From Streptomyces himalayensis subsp. himalayensis (GTDB lineage: Bacteria > Actinomycetota > Actinomycetes > Streptomycetales > Streptomycetaceae), in contig NZ_JACEHE010000022.1 in assembly GCF_013778455.1 (NCBI RefSeq), positions 62,001 to 126,000 on the forward strand: a DNA stretch of 64,000 bases, in the 5' to 3' direction. Numbering within the stretch: position 1 is the first letter of the stretch; the number at the start of each line of letters is the position of its first letter. The translations under genes and the position numbers were made by a program. Positions 33,830 to 44,439 of the stretch are shown in pieces. The notes below the pieces were generated by a model that was not told the DNA's origin, did not search any database, and worked only from the letters and a program-made list of their open reading frames with translations.

Positions 33830-34477
33830 TCAGGCCCCCCGCTTCTGACGGGTCCAGGGAGTCAGGACGTGCTGGACGGCGACCAGCAGCGCGTCCGCGA
33901 CCAGGGCCAGCAGCAGCGTCAGGGCGACGCCGACGAGGACCGGGGTGGGGAAGTTGCGCTGGAAGCCGTCGGTGAACAGCTGGCCGAGGCCGCCGTCGCC
34001 GATGTAGGTCGCCACCGAGACGAGGGAGATCGACATGACCGTGGCGATCCGGACGCCCGCCATGATCACCGGGAGCGCGAGCGGGAGCTCGACGGTGAGC
34101 AGCACGCGCAGCGGCCTGGTGCCCATGGCCGTCGCGGCCTCCTTGGTCCTCGTGGGGACGGAGTCGAGGCCCTCGACGGTGTTCCGCAACAGCACGACCA
34201 GGGTGTAGACCGTCAGGCCGATGACGGTGGTGGTGCGGGTCAGACCGGAGACCGGGAGCAGCAGTACGAAGATCGCGATCGACGGGATCGTGAAGAAGAC
34301 GTTCGACAGGCCGAGCAGGAAGCCGCGCAGCGGGCGGATCCGGTGCGCCACGACGGCCAGCGGCAGGGAGATCAGCAGCCCGAAGAAGACGGCGGACAGG
34401 GCGGCCTGGAGATGCGAGACGGTGAGGGCGGCCAGGTCGCCCGCATGGCCGGATATCCAGCTCCACTCGATGGTCAT
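33830..34477 (-). CDS. ABC transporter permease (OpuCB/OpuCD type)
   Basis: The 215-residue paralogue of the next permease has the EAA loop TKEAATAMGTRPLRVLLTVELPLALPVIMAG (in parts) and several transmembrane helices. Its start overlaps the ATPase stop by four bases (ATGA), showing translational coupling. Confidence 0.9.
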   Translation of the reverse strand: MTIEWSWISGHAGDLAALTVSHLQAALSAVFFGLLISLPLAVVAHRIRPLRGFLLGLSNVFFTIPSIAIFVLLLPVSGLTRTTTVIGLTVYTLVVLLRNTVEGLDSVPTRTKEAATAMGTRPLRVLLTVELPLALPVIMAGVRIATVMSISLVSVATYIGDGGLGQLFTDGFQRNFPTPVLVGVALTLLLALVADALLVAVQHVLTPWTRQKRGA

Positions 34478-35523
34478 GCGGCGACACTCGCTTCGGCGTG
34501 GGCGCGTCCTGCGTGGATGTGGATGTCGTCGCGCGAGGTGACGCCGGTGAGGGCGCCGTCGGCGTCGACGCGGGCGACGAGCCCGGCGGGTGAGGCGACG
34601 GCCTCATTGAGCGCGGACAGCAGCGCGTCGGTGTCGCGCAGGGGGCGTACGGGCGTGAGGGGAGCGTCCTTCGGGGCGTCCGTGTCGCGCCAGCCGAGGG
34701 GCGTACGGGCGCTGTCGAGGACCAGTTCCCAGCGGGCGCCCTCCGGCGCCGGGCCCTGCGGGACGTCCGCCAGCGTCGTCAGCGAGAGCAGCTTCAGGCC
34801 GCGTTCGGCGCCGAGGAAGTCAGCCACGAAGTCGTCCGCCGGTCGGGCAAGGAGTTCGGCGGGCGAGGCGCACTGGACGAGATGGCCGCCGGTGCGGAAG
34901 ACGGCGATGCGGTCGCCGAGCCGGACGGCCTCGTCGATGTCGTGCGTGACGAAGACGATGGTCTTGCTCAACTCCTTCTGGAGCCGGAGCAGTTCGTCCT
35001 GGAGCTGGGTGCGTACGACGGGGTCGACCGCGCCGAACGGCTCGTCCATGAGCAGCACCGGCGGGTCGGCGGCGAGCGCGCGGGCCACGCCGACGCGCTG
35101 CTGCTGGCCGCCGGAGAGCTGGTGCGGGTAGCGCTTGCCGGCCTCGGCGGGCAGGCCCACGGTCTCCAGCAGTTCCGCCGCCCGCGTACGCGCCTTCCTG
35201 TGGCCCCAGCCGAGCAGCAGCGGCACGGTGGCGATGTTGTCGAGCACGGTGCGGTGCGGGAAGAGTCCGGCCTGCTGGATGACGTAGCCGATGGAGCGGC
35301 GAAGTTCCGCGGCGTCCTGCTGGAGGACGTCGCGGCCGCCGACCCGGATGGTTCCGGAGGTCGGGTCGACCATTCGGTTGATCATGCGGAGGGTCGTGGT
35401 CTTTCCGCAGCCGGAGGATCCGACGAGTACGGTGATGCCGCCCTCCGGCATGTCGAGGGAGAGGTCATGGACCGCCGTTGTGCCGTTGGGGAAGCGCTTG
35501 TGGACCGCATCGAATTGGATCAT
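34474..35523 (-). CDS. ABC transporter ATP-binding protein with C-terminal CBS-like region (OpuCA type)
   Basis: The 349-residue ATPase has Walker A GSSGCGKTT, signature LSGGQQQRVGVARALAADP, Walker B VLLMDEPFGA and the H-loop VTHD. After the ATPase core (about 240) there is a regulatory tail ending GALTGVTSRDDIHIHAG, a CBS-like half as in OpuCA, where it senses ionic strength. ATG 35523 with AAGGGA 7 bp upstream is preferred over a longer frame. It is the first gene of the osmoprotectant operon. Confidence 0.92.
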   Translation of the reverse strand: MIQFDAVHKRFPNGTTAVHDLSLDMPEGGITVLVGSSGCGKTTTLRMINRMVDPTSGTIRVGGRDVLQQDAAELRRSIGYVIQQAGLFPHRTVLDNIATVPLLLGWGHRKARTRAAELLETVGLPAEAGKRYPHQLSGGQQQRVGVARALAADPPVLLMDEPFGAVDPVVRTQLQDELLRLQKELSKTIVFVTHDIDEAVRLGDRIAVFRTGGHLVQCASPAELLARPADDFVADFLGAERGLKLLSLTTLADVPQGPAPEGARWELVLDSARTPLGWRDTDAPKDAPLTPVRPLRDTDALLSALNEAVASPAGLVARVDADGALTGVTSRDDIHIHAGRAHAEASVAA

Positions 35524-35542
35524 GAGTTGTCCCTTGCCCGGT

Positions 35543-35560
35543 CTGCATATCGTCATGCAG
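35543..35560. promoter_or_regulatory. Inverted repeat CTGCAT-N6-ATGCAG before the ABC operon
   Basis: A perfect 6-bp inverted repeat spaced by ATCGTC lies 20 bp before the ATPase start. A TTGACA on the minus strand (35587-35582) lies upstream. It is a candidate operator for the transporter and/or the divergent lyase gene. Confidence 0.45.
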
Positions 35561-35671
35561 AGTTCTCGGTAATGAATAGGTTGTCAATGCTTCGGCGTTA
35601 ATCGCTGGTTACATATGGCCGAGGAGCAAGACGCCGACGTTCGCTGACGTCCGGAGAGGGAGGATTTGCGC

Positions 35672-37222
35672 GTGATGTCGTCTCGTAATGTGGACACGAC
35701 GGCTCGTAAGCCGTCCGGCAGCGTGGTCCTCGACGGGCAGGAGCTGGCGATCGCCGACGTCGTGCGGCTCGCCGACGGCACCGCCCGCCCTTTGCCGGGC
35801 GCCGAGGCGATGAAGCGCGTCAAGGAGTCCTGGGACGCGGCGCGCGAGATCGCCGCGACCGGTCGCGTCTACGGCCGCTCCACGGGCGTCGGCGCCAACC
35901 GCAGCGAGGACGTGCCCACCGAGGCCGCCGCCGGACACGGACTGCGCCTGCTGCGCAGCCACGCCGGTGCCATCGGCGAGGAGCTGCCCGCCCGGCAGGC
36001 CCGGGCGATGCTCGCGGTGCGCGCCAACCAGCTGCTCGCGGGCGGCGCGGGCCTGCGCCCCGGCGTCGTCACCGCGTTGTGCGATGCCCTGGAGACGGGC
36101 GCGTACCCCGTCGTCAACGAGTTCGGCTCGGTCGGCACCGGCGACATCGCCGCACTCGCACAGGTGGGCCTCGCGCTCGCCGGCGAACACCCCTGGCGGG
36201 GCCAGGGTCCCGAGCCGCAGCCGCTCGACAACAACGACGCGCTCGCCCTGATCAGCAGCAACGCCCTGACGCTGGGCCAGTCCGCGCTCGCCCTGCACGA
36301 ACTGCGCGGCCTCATCGACGCCACCCAGGTCGTCGCCGCCCTGTCGCTGCTGGCGGTCGACGGGTCGCATGAGGCGTATGCGGAGCCCGTGCACGCGGCC
36401 CGCCGCCACCGAGGCTCGTACGAGGTCGCCCGGCTCATGCGCGAGCTGATCGGCGCCGCCGAACGCCCCGTCCCGCCGCTCGGCCGCATCCAGGACCCGT
36501 ACGGCTTCCGCTGCCTGCCGCAGATCCACGGGCCCGCGCACGACGCGGCGGACACCCTCGAGGAGATACTGACCGTCGAGATCAACGCGGCCGCCGAGAA
36601 CCCGCTGATCTCCCCCGAGGACATGGCGGCCTACCACCACGGCGGCTTCTACATGGCCCAGCTCGCCCTGGCCCTGGACCACTTCAGGCTCGCCCTCGCC
36701 TCGGTCGCCCGCCTGTCCACCTCGCGCCTGTCGACCCTCAACGAACCGGCGTACACGCGGCTGCGGCCCTTCCTGGCCGACCACGAGCCCGCCTCGTCCG
36801 GGGTGATGATCCTGGAGTACGCCGCCGGGGCCGCGCTCGGCGATCTGCGGGCCTTCTCCGCGCCGGCCTCGCTCGGCCACGCTGTACTCTCCCGGGGCGT
36901 CGAGGAGCAGGCCAGCTTCGCGTCCCTCGCGGCCCGGCAGACGCTGCGGGCCTGTGGGGCGTTCCGGCTCGTCGTCGGCTGCGAACTCGTCGCCGCCGTA
37001 CGCGCGCTGCGCCAGCGCGACCTGCGGCCCGAGCCGGAGCTGCCGGTGGGGCGGGCGCTGGAGCTCGCCGAGTCGGTGCTCGACCCGGACCTCGCGGACC
37101 GGCCGCTCACCGACGACGTGAGCGCCGCGGCCGCACTGCTCGACCGGTTCACGGACCTGGTGTCCGACGTGGTGAAGGGGCCCGAAACGAGGGGGGCGAC
37201 GCCATGGCGGGGCGCGATGTGA
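35672..37222 (+). CDS. Aromatic amino-acid ammonia-lyase homologue with degenerate MIO motif
   Basis: The protein is 516 residues from GTG 35672 (GAGGGAGG 8 bp upstream). The fold is that of the HAL/PAL family: the Tyr loop VYGRSTGVGANR near 70, QDPYGFRCLPQIHGP, INAAAENPL and a late EEQASFASL. The MIO-forming triad Ala-Ser-Gly, expected in GSVGASGD, reads GSVGTGDIAAL, one residue short and lacking the Ser. The NGTQ Asn loop is also changed (LISSNALTL). The chemistry may differ from histidine deamination, or the protein may lack the cofactor. It is divergent from the betaine-type transporter and overlaps or abuts the RpiR gene. Confidence 0.8.
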   Translation: MMSSRNVDTTARKPSGSVVLDGQELAIADVVRLADGTARPLPGAEAMKRVKESWDAAREIAATGRVYGRSTGVGANRSEDVPTEAAAGHGLRLLRSHAGAIGEELPARQARAMLAVRANQLLAGGAGLRPGVVTALCDALETGAYPVVNEFGSVGTGDIAALAQVGLALAGEHPWRGQGPEPQPLDNNDALALISSNALTLGQSALALHELRGLIDATQVVAALSLLAVDGSHEAYAEPVHAARRHRGSYEVARLMRELIGAAERPVPPLGRIQDPYGFRCLPQIHGPAHDAADTLEEILTVEINAAAENPLISPEDMAAYHHGGFYMAQLALALDHFRLALASVARLSTSRLSTLNEPAYTRLRPFLADHEPASSGVMILEYAAGAALGDLRAFSAPASLGHAVLSRGVEEQASFASLAARQTLRACGAFRLVVGCELVAAVRALRQRDLRPEPELPVGRALELAESVLDPDLADRPLTDDVSAAAALLDRFTDLVSDVVKGPETRGATPWRGAM

Positions 37223-37347
37223 GGAAGTCGGGCGACGGCATGGCGGGGTCCGACGCGACGAACAGGTCCGACGCGATGGCGGCGTCCGACGTGAGGAACG
37301 GGGGCGACGCGGTGACGGGAGCCGACGTGACGAGGGGAGACACGGAC

Positions 37348-38190
37348 ATGAGCGGGAACGACAGCCCGGCCGCCCGGCTGCAGGCGCTGTTCGAGGGCCA
37401 CCGGCTGACACCCACCCAGCGCCGCATCGCGCACAGCATGGTGCGCCGGGCCGCCGACGTGCCGTTCCTGTCCAGCGTGGAGCTGGCCGAGCTCGCCGGC
37501 GTCAGCCAGCCGTCGGTGACCCGCTTCGCGGTCGCGCTCGGCTTCGACGGCTATCCGGCACTGCGCAGGCACCTGCGCGAGGTGGCGCCGGCGGAGGCCC
37601 CGGCGGGCGCGACCTCGTACAACGAGTACCAGCAGGCCGTCGAGGCGGAGATCGAAAACCTCCGGCATCTCGCGGAGCTGCTCGCCGATCCGCGGCCGGT
37701 TGCCCGCGCCGGACGCCTGCTCGCGGCGTCCCGCCCGCTCCCGGTCCTCGGCCTGCGCGCGGCCGCGTCCCAGGCGTACGGCTTCGCGTACTTCGCCGCG
37801 AAGGTGCATCCGGACGTACGCCTGCTGAACGAGGGCGGCACGATGCTCGCCGACCGCATCGACGCGGCCGCCCGCGCCGGGGCGACGGCACTGCTCTGCT
37901 TCGCGCTGCCGCGCCATCCGCGGGAGGTCGTCGACGCACTGACGTACGCACAGGAGGCCGGGCTGACGGTGGTCACCGTCGCCGACAGCGCGTTCGCCCC
38001 GGTGGCCAAGGTCTCGGACGTCCTGCTCCCCGCCGCCGTGGGTACGGGCCTCGCCTTCGACACGGCCTGCGCCCCGATGCTGCTCGGCCGGGTCCTGCTG
38101 GAGGCCATGTGCGACGACATCCCGGACGCCCAGGCCCGGCTTGAGGAGTTCGATGCGGGGGCGGCGGCGCGGGGATTGTTCGTCGAATAG
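37348..38190 (+). CDS. MurR/RpiR family transcriptional regulator
   Basis: The protein is 280 residues from ATG 37348, preceded by GGGGAGA. An in-frame extension to ATG 37204, overlapping the lyase stop by 19 bp, would add 48 repetitive residues (MAGRDVRKSGDGMAG...). The N-terminal RpiR helix-turn-helix (LTPTQRRIAH ... LAELAGVSQPSVTRFAVALGF) is followed by an SIS sugar-phosphate-like domain (LPVLGLRAAASQAYGF; AKVHPDVRLLNEGGT). It probably regulates the lyase/permease genes around it. Confidence 0.9.
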   Translation: MSGNDSPAARLQALFEGHRLTPTQRRIAHSMVRRAADVPFLSSVELAELAGVSQPSVTRFAVALGFDGYPALRRHLREVAPAEAPAGATSYNEYQQAVEAEIENLRHLAELLADPRPVARAGRLLAASRPLPVLGLRAAASQAYGFAYFAAKVHPDVRLLNEGGTMLADRIDAAARAGATALLCFALPRHPREVVDALTYAQEAGLTVVTVADSAFAPVAKVSDVLLPAAVGTGLAFDTACAPMLLGRVLLEAMCDDIPDAQARLEEFDAGAAARGLFVE

Positions 38191-38248
38191 CCGCAGGCTG
38201 GTGCGGGCGCTGTCGATGAGCCTACTCGTACCGGTCCCGTCAGGCGCC

Positions 38249-39610
38249 TCAGTCCTCGCCCCGCGCCCGCAGCACCAGCTTGTTCACCACCCACAACGCG
38301 ATGCCGATCGCGAGCAGGACGCCGGCCCGGATGTAGACGTCGGCGGCCCGGTCCGCGAGAGGGCTGGCCAGGACGACGGCGGTCAGGGCGCCCAGTACCG
38401 GCAGCGCCGTCGGTGTACGGAAGTGCTTGTGCTCCACCCGGTCTCGGCGCAGCACCAGCACGGCCACATTGACCACCGCGAACACACACAGCAGCAGGAA
38501 CGCCGTCGTGTCGCCCAGGCCCTCGATCTCACCCGTCGACACCAGGCCGATCGCCAGGAGCGAGACGAAGACGATGCCCACCACGGGCGTGCGGCGCCGG
38601 GGCAGGATCCGGGCCATGCCGCGCGGCAGGATCCGCTCGTTCGCCATGCCGTAGCAGAGCCGCGAGGCCATCATGATGTTGATCAGCGCCGAGTTGCTGA
38701 CGGCGAAGAGCGCGATGAGGGCGAAGAGTTTGGGCGGGAACTCGACGCCGCCCGCCTTCACGACCTCCAGCAGCGGGCCGCTCGATCCCTCCAGGACCCG
38801 GTAGTCGACCAGCAGCGAGGAGATCAGCGCCACCAGGACGTAGATCGTGCCCGTCACGGCGACACCGAGGAAGATCGCCCGGGGGAAGTTGCGGGCCGGG
38901 TCCTTCGTCTCCTCGGCCATGTTCACGGAGTCCTCGAAGCCGACGAACGCGAAGAAGCCCAGGGCGGTGGCCCCCAGCACGCTCGTGAGCAGGGCGTATC
39001 CGGTGCCCTCCGCCTGGAACTCGCCCAGCCGGGAGGGGTCCCCGCCGCCCGTCAGGACGGCGTACGCACCGATCCCGAGGATGATCATCAGGCCGGAGAG
39101 CTCCACCAGTGTCAGGACCACGTTCGTCTTGACCGACTCCGAGACGCCGCGCAGGTTCAGCGCGGCGAGGAGAACGATGAAGGTGATCGCGATGAGCGTG
39201 GGCGGCAGGGCGTTGTTCGTCAGCTCGGCCATGTAGTCGCCGCTGAAGGCACGGGCCGCCGCGCTCGCGGACGACAGGCCCGAGCACATCACCATGAAGG
39301 CGACGATGAACGTGAAGAAGGGCAGCTGGAACGCCTTCTGCGTGTAGAGGGCGGCGCCCGCGGCCTTCGGGTACTTGCCGACGAGTTCCACGTACGAGGC
39401 CGCCGTCAGGATCGCCACGACGAACCCGATGGCGAACGGCAGCCACAGCGCCCCGCCCACCTTGCCCGCGACCTTGCCCGTGGTGGCGTAGATGCCGGTG
39501 CCGAGGATGTCGCCGATCACGAAGAGGATCAGCAGCTTGGGGCCGATGGCGCGCTTGAGCGGCGACCCCTCGGCCGGTGGTGTGGCGGCAGCGGTTTCTG
39601 CGGTGGACAC
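38249..39610 (-). CDS. APC-family amino acid permease
   Basis: The 453-residue transporter has about 12 transmembrane helices; the family N terminus is LILFVIGDILGTGIYATTGKVAG (in parts) and the loop GFFAFVGFEDSVNMAEETKDPARNFP is typical of the cationic amino-acid/APC group. GTG 39610 follows GGGGGAAG. A tandem octamer array lies in its leader (39631-39720). The substrate cannot be assigned. The neighbouring decarboxylase and lyase homologue suggest amino-acid uptake for catabolism. Confidence 0.88.
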   Translation of the reverse strand: MSTAETAAATPPAEGSPLKRAIGPKLLILFVIGDILGTGIYATTGKVAGKVGGALWLPFAIGFVVAILTAASYVELVGKYPKAAGAALYTQKAFQLPFFTFIVAFMVMCSGLSSASAAARAFSGDYMAELTNNALPPTLIAITFIVLLAALNLRGVSESVKTNVVLTLVELSGLMIILGIGAYAVLTGGGDPSRLGEFQAEGTGYALLTSVLGATALGFFAFVGFEDSVNMAEETKDPARNFPRAIFLGVAVTGTIYVLVALISSLLVDYRVLEGSSGPLLEVVKAGGVEFPPKLFALIALFAVSNSALINIMMASRLCYGMANERILPRGMARILPRRRTPVVGIVFVSLLAIGLVSTGEIEGLGDTTAFLLLCVFAVVNVAVLVLRRDRVEHKHFRTPTALPVLGALTAVVLASPLADRAADVYIRAGVLLAIGIALWVVNKLVLRARGED

Positions 39611-39630
39611 GAGAACTTCCCCCGATCGGT

Positions 39631-39720
39631 GATCCGTCGATCCGTCGATCCGTCGATCCGTCGATCCGTCGGTCTGTCGGTCTGTCGGTCTGTCGGTCTG
39701 TCGGTCTGTCGGTCTGTCGG
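39631..39720. repeat. Octamer microsatellite: (GATCCGTC)5 (GGTCTGTC)6
   Basis: Eleven 8-bp units run in perfect register, the first five GATCCGTC and the last six GGTCTGTC. They lie 21-110 bp upstream of the permease start on the minus strand, most likely within its leader or promoter. Copy number could vary by slippage. Confidence 0.95.
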
Positions 39721-39834
39721 AGAACTGTCTGCCCCGTCCGGGACCTGCAATGCGCCCCTGCGCCGGCAGCACACCTGCACGGGTGTGCGAGATGGGTCAG
39801 ATGCCTCTCGTGCCGGTCATGCCGGTCATGCCGG

Positions 39835-41226
39835 TCAGAGGCCGTCCGTGAGCGCCCCCGCGTGGGCCCCGCCCGACTCGGCGACGATCTCGTCGAGCGT
39901 CTGCGGGGTGCGGACCACGGCGAAGCGCACCTCGCGGCCCGCGTCGGCGGTGAAGCCGTAGATCCCGGGCCGGGCGAGCGAGTTGTACGCGTAGTGGTGC
40001 GCGAAGTAGTACGCGCCGGTGTCCAGCGCCGCCACGTAGTCGCTCTGTTCGAGCAGCGGGAGCGAGCGGTTCGTGGCGAGCAGGTCGCCCGCGAAGCAGG
40101 CCGGGCCCGCGATGTCCTGTATGACGTCGGGCCCGTTCTTGGGGCGGCCCTTCGCGTCGTACGCGGCGATCCGCAGCGGCCACAGCTCCGGCGCGTAGAC
40201 GGTACGGGTCGCCACCTGCACGCCCGCGTGCGTGACCGCGATCGGCCGGCCGCCCGACGACTTCGCGTACTCCACGCGCGCCAGCACCGTGCCGTGCTTG
40301 GCGAGCAGCGACCGCCCGAACTCCGTCACCAGCCCGTAGCGCCCGTCGAACAGCCCCGGGACCTCCCGCCTGAGCAGTCGCGCATACGTTCCGTAGGCCG
40401 GGGTCGGATCGTCCGTCGTGAAGTCGACCGGCAGGCCGCCGCCGATGTCGATGGTGTCGATCTGCCGCCGACCGGCCTTGGCGTTGATCTCCTCGGCGAG
40501 CTCGTACGTCGTCCGGACACCCCGCGCCATCAGCTCCAGCGGCAGGCCCTGCGAGCCGGAGTGCGCATGGAGGCGGGTCAGCCACGGGCGGTCCAGGTAC
40601 GCGCGGACCACCCACGCGCGGGCGCCCTCGTCCAGCAGCGCCACGCCGAACTTGGAGGTGGCGGTGGCCGTGGACAGGGCCTCGATCGAACCGCGGCCGA
40701 CGCCCGGGTTCACGCGCAGGCCGAGGGGCGAGGCGGTGGGGCCGGAAGCGACCAGCTCGTCGATGCGGGACAGCTCCTGGGGGTTGTCGGCGTTGACGGC
40801 GATGCCGAGGGCGAGGGCCTCGCGCAGTTCGTCGAGGGTCTTGGCGGGGGAGTCCAGCACGGTGTGGTCCGGCGGTATCCCGGCCGCGCGGGCCAGGGCC
40901 AGCTCGCCGGGGCTCGCGACCTCCGCGCCGATGCCGCATGCGGCAAGGAGCCGCAGTACGGGCACGAGCGGGGTCGCCTTCACGGCGAAGGCGTGCAGTA
41001 CGGGCGTACCGGCCGGGGTGACCTGATCGAACGCGTCGCGCAGGGCGGTGGCGGTGGCGCGGATGCCGACGACGTCGAGGAGGCCGATGATGGGGTTTCC
41101 GGGGCCGACGATGCCCTGCTCGACGGCTGCGCGCACGGCGTCGTCGCGTCGCGCGCCCGCGTCATGTGGTTCGTCCTGCTTGTGTCGTTCGTTCTCTTCG
41201 TTCTCGTGTTCCGTGCCCTCGCCCAT
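39835..41226 (-). CDS. Fold-type III PLP-dependent decarboxylase (LysA/ornithine decarboxylase-like)
   Basis: The 463-residue protein has a TIM-barrel PLP domain and a beta-domain. The PLP Lys is in HAFAVKATPLVPVL, His in LHAHSGSQG, the phosphate-binding GGGLPVDF, and the C-terminal GPACFAGDLL provides the active-site Cys of the other subunit. This is the diaminopimelate/arginine/ornithine decarboxylase superfamily, but divergent from canonical LysA. A 40-residue acidic/hydrophilic N-terminal extension precedes the barrel. The start is uncertain (GGAA weakly upstream of ATG 41226). It is divergent from hutU. Confidence 0.82.
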   Translation of the reverse strand: MGEGTEHENEENERHKQDEPHDAGARRDDAVRAAVEQGIVGPGNPIIGLLDVVGIRATATALRDAFDQVTPAGTPVLHAFAVKATPLVPVLRLLAACGIGAEVASPGELALARAAGIPPDHTVLDSPAKTLDELREALALGIAVNADNPQELSRIDELVASGPTASPLGLRVNPGVGRGSIEALSTATATSKFGVALLDEGARAWVVRAYLDRPWLTRLHAHSGSQGLPLELMARGVRTTYELAEEINAKAGRRQIDTIDIGGGLPVDFTTDDPTPAYGTYARLLRREVPGLFDGRYGLVTEFGRSLLAKHGTVLARVEYAKSSGGRPIAVTHAGVQVATRTVYAPELWPLRIAAYDAKGRPKNGPDVIQDIAGPACFAGDLLATNRSLPLLEQSDYVAALDTGAYYFAHHYAYNSLARPGIYGFTADAGREVRFAVVRTPQTLDEIVAESGGAHAGALTDGL

Positions 41227-41362
41227 GCGTTCCAGAGAACCACCGGTCGCGCGCCCGCGCTGCCGCACTCAGTGAAGGGAACGTATTGACTAGTTCTATT
41301 CAGGGACCCAGGATGTGAATATCCGCGGCAACATCCGCCGGCCCGCCGCAAGGAGGCAGACC

Positions 41363-43023
<1,661 letters not shown>

Positions 43024-43027
<4 letters not shown>

Positions 43028-44439
43028 TGCAGGACGACGCCGCGTCTGTGGGCAGTCGTTCCGCTGAGGCGATGGGGGTCCCCCCGCTCGAGCGAAGCCG
43101 AGAGTGGGGGAGGGTGGGCACAGACGCACCCGCAGACGGCGGACGGCAGTCACCACCCCGGGGTCCGGGGGCGAAGCCCCCGGTTTCGGGAAGGGGCGGG
43201 GTTGGGGAAAGTCCACCGTCGTTCCACCAGATGTGGCAGGACCTGAAGCCCATCGGCCGCAACCCGGAAAGCGGCGGGTACCGCAGGTACGCGTGGACCG
43301 GCGCAGACGCCGAGTGCCGCGCCTGGTTCGAGGCCCAGGCCCGCTCAAGGGGCCTGACCTACGAACTGGACCGCAACGGCAACCAGTGGGCCTGGCTCGG
43401 CGACCCCGCCCAGGGGAACGCCGTAGTCACCGGCTCCCACCTGGACTCCGTCCCCGACGGCGGCCCCTTCGACGGCCCCCTCGGCGTGGTCTCCGCCTTC
43501 GCCGCCCTGGACGAACTCCGCAGGAGGGGAGCGGAGTTCACCAGGCCCCTCGCCATCGTCAACTTCGGCGACGAGGAGGGCGCCCGCTTCGGCCTGGCCT
43601 GCGTAGGCTCCCGCCTCACCGCAGGACAGCTGACGCCCGAGCAGGCGCACAGGCTTCGAGACGCGGACGGCATCACCCTCCCCCAGGCGATGGAGAGGGC
43701 CGGCCACGACCCGGAGGCGATCGGCCCGGACCCGGACCGCCTCGCCCGCATCGGCGCGTTCGTCGAACTCCACGTGGAACAGGGCCGAGCCCTGGACCTG
43801 TCGGGCGACCGCATCGGCATCGCCAGCGCCATCTGGCCCCACGGCCGCTGGCGCTTCGACTTCCGCGGCGAGGCCAACCACGCGGGCACGACGCGCCTGG
43901 TCGACCGCCGCGACCCGATGCTGTCGTACGCGGAGACGGTCCTGGCGGCCCGCCGTGAGGCGGAACTCGCGGGCGCGGTCGCCACGTTCGGCAAGATCTC
44001 GGTCGAGCCGAACGGCGTCAACGCGATCCCGTCCCTCGTCCGCGGCTGGCTCGACTCCCGCGCGGCCGACCAGGCGACCCTGGACACGGTCGTCGAGGGA
44101 ATCGAGAAGGCGGCCCGCGAGTACGGCGACCGGCACGGCATCGAACTGGACGTCGTACGCGAGTCGTTCACGCCCGTCGTCGAGTTCGAGCACGCACTGC
44201 GGGACGAAATGGCCCGCATCCTGGGCGAGGGCAGGGACACGGACATCAGGGTCCCCGTCCTCGGCACCGGCGCGGGACACGACGCCGGAATCCTCTCCGG
44301 CTCGATTCCCACGGCCATGCTGTTCGTACGCAACCCCACCGGCGTCTCGCACTCGCCGGCCGAGTACGCGTCGGAGGACGACTGCCTGGCAGGTGTGACC
44401 GCACTGGCCGACGTACTGGAAGGTCTGGCGTGCAAGTGA
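43024..44439 (+). CDS. M20-family amidohydrolase (allantoate/N-carbamoyl-amino-acid hydrolase type)
   Basis: The protein is 471 residues from the GTG overlapping the hutU stop (GTGA). The enzyme domain starts only after about 68 residues, because bases 43071-43210 are a copy of the dispersed repeat and code for low-complexity sequence; ATG 43231 is the likelier true start. Zinc motifs are TGSHLDSVPDGGPFDGPLG, NFGDEEGARF and FVELHVEQG, and then GTGAGHDAG with the late His. Such enzymes cleave N-carbamoyl, N-formyl or allantoate amides. Between hutU and hutF it may act on N-formyl-glutamate. Confidence 0.85.
43071..43210. repeat. Dispersed GC-rich repeat (copy B), inside the M20 reading frame
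   Basis: CCCCCGCTCGAGCGAAGCC..GTGGGGG and GGGGGCGAAGCCCCC hairpins and the tail TCGGGAAGGGGCGGGG match the family at 51729 and 56451. The segment lies between hutU and the conserved M20 domain. Confidence 0.7.

Noticed and set aside
39631..39720. Possible CRISPR array
   Set aside because: The 8-bp units are contiguous with no spacers, and no cas genes are nearby. The 17-bp (23648) and 43-bp (28219) arrays were rejected for the same reason.
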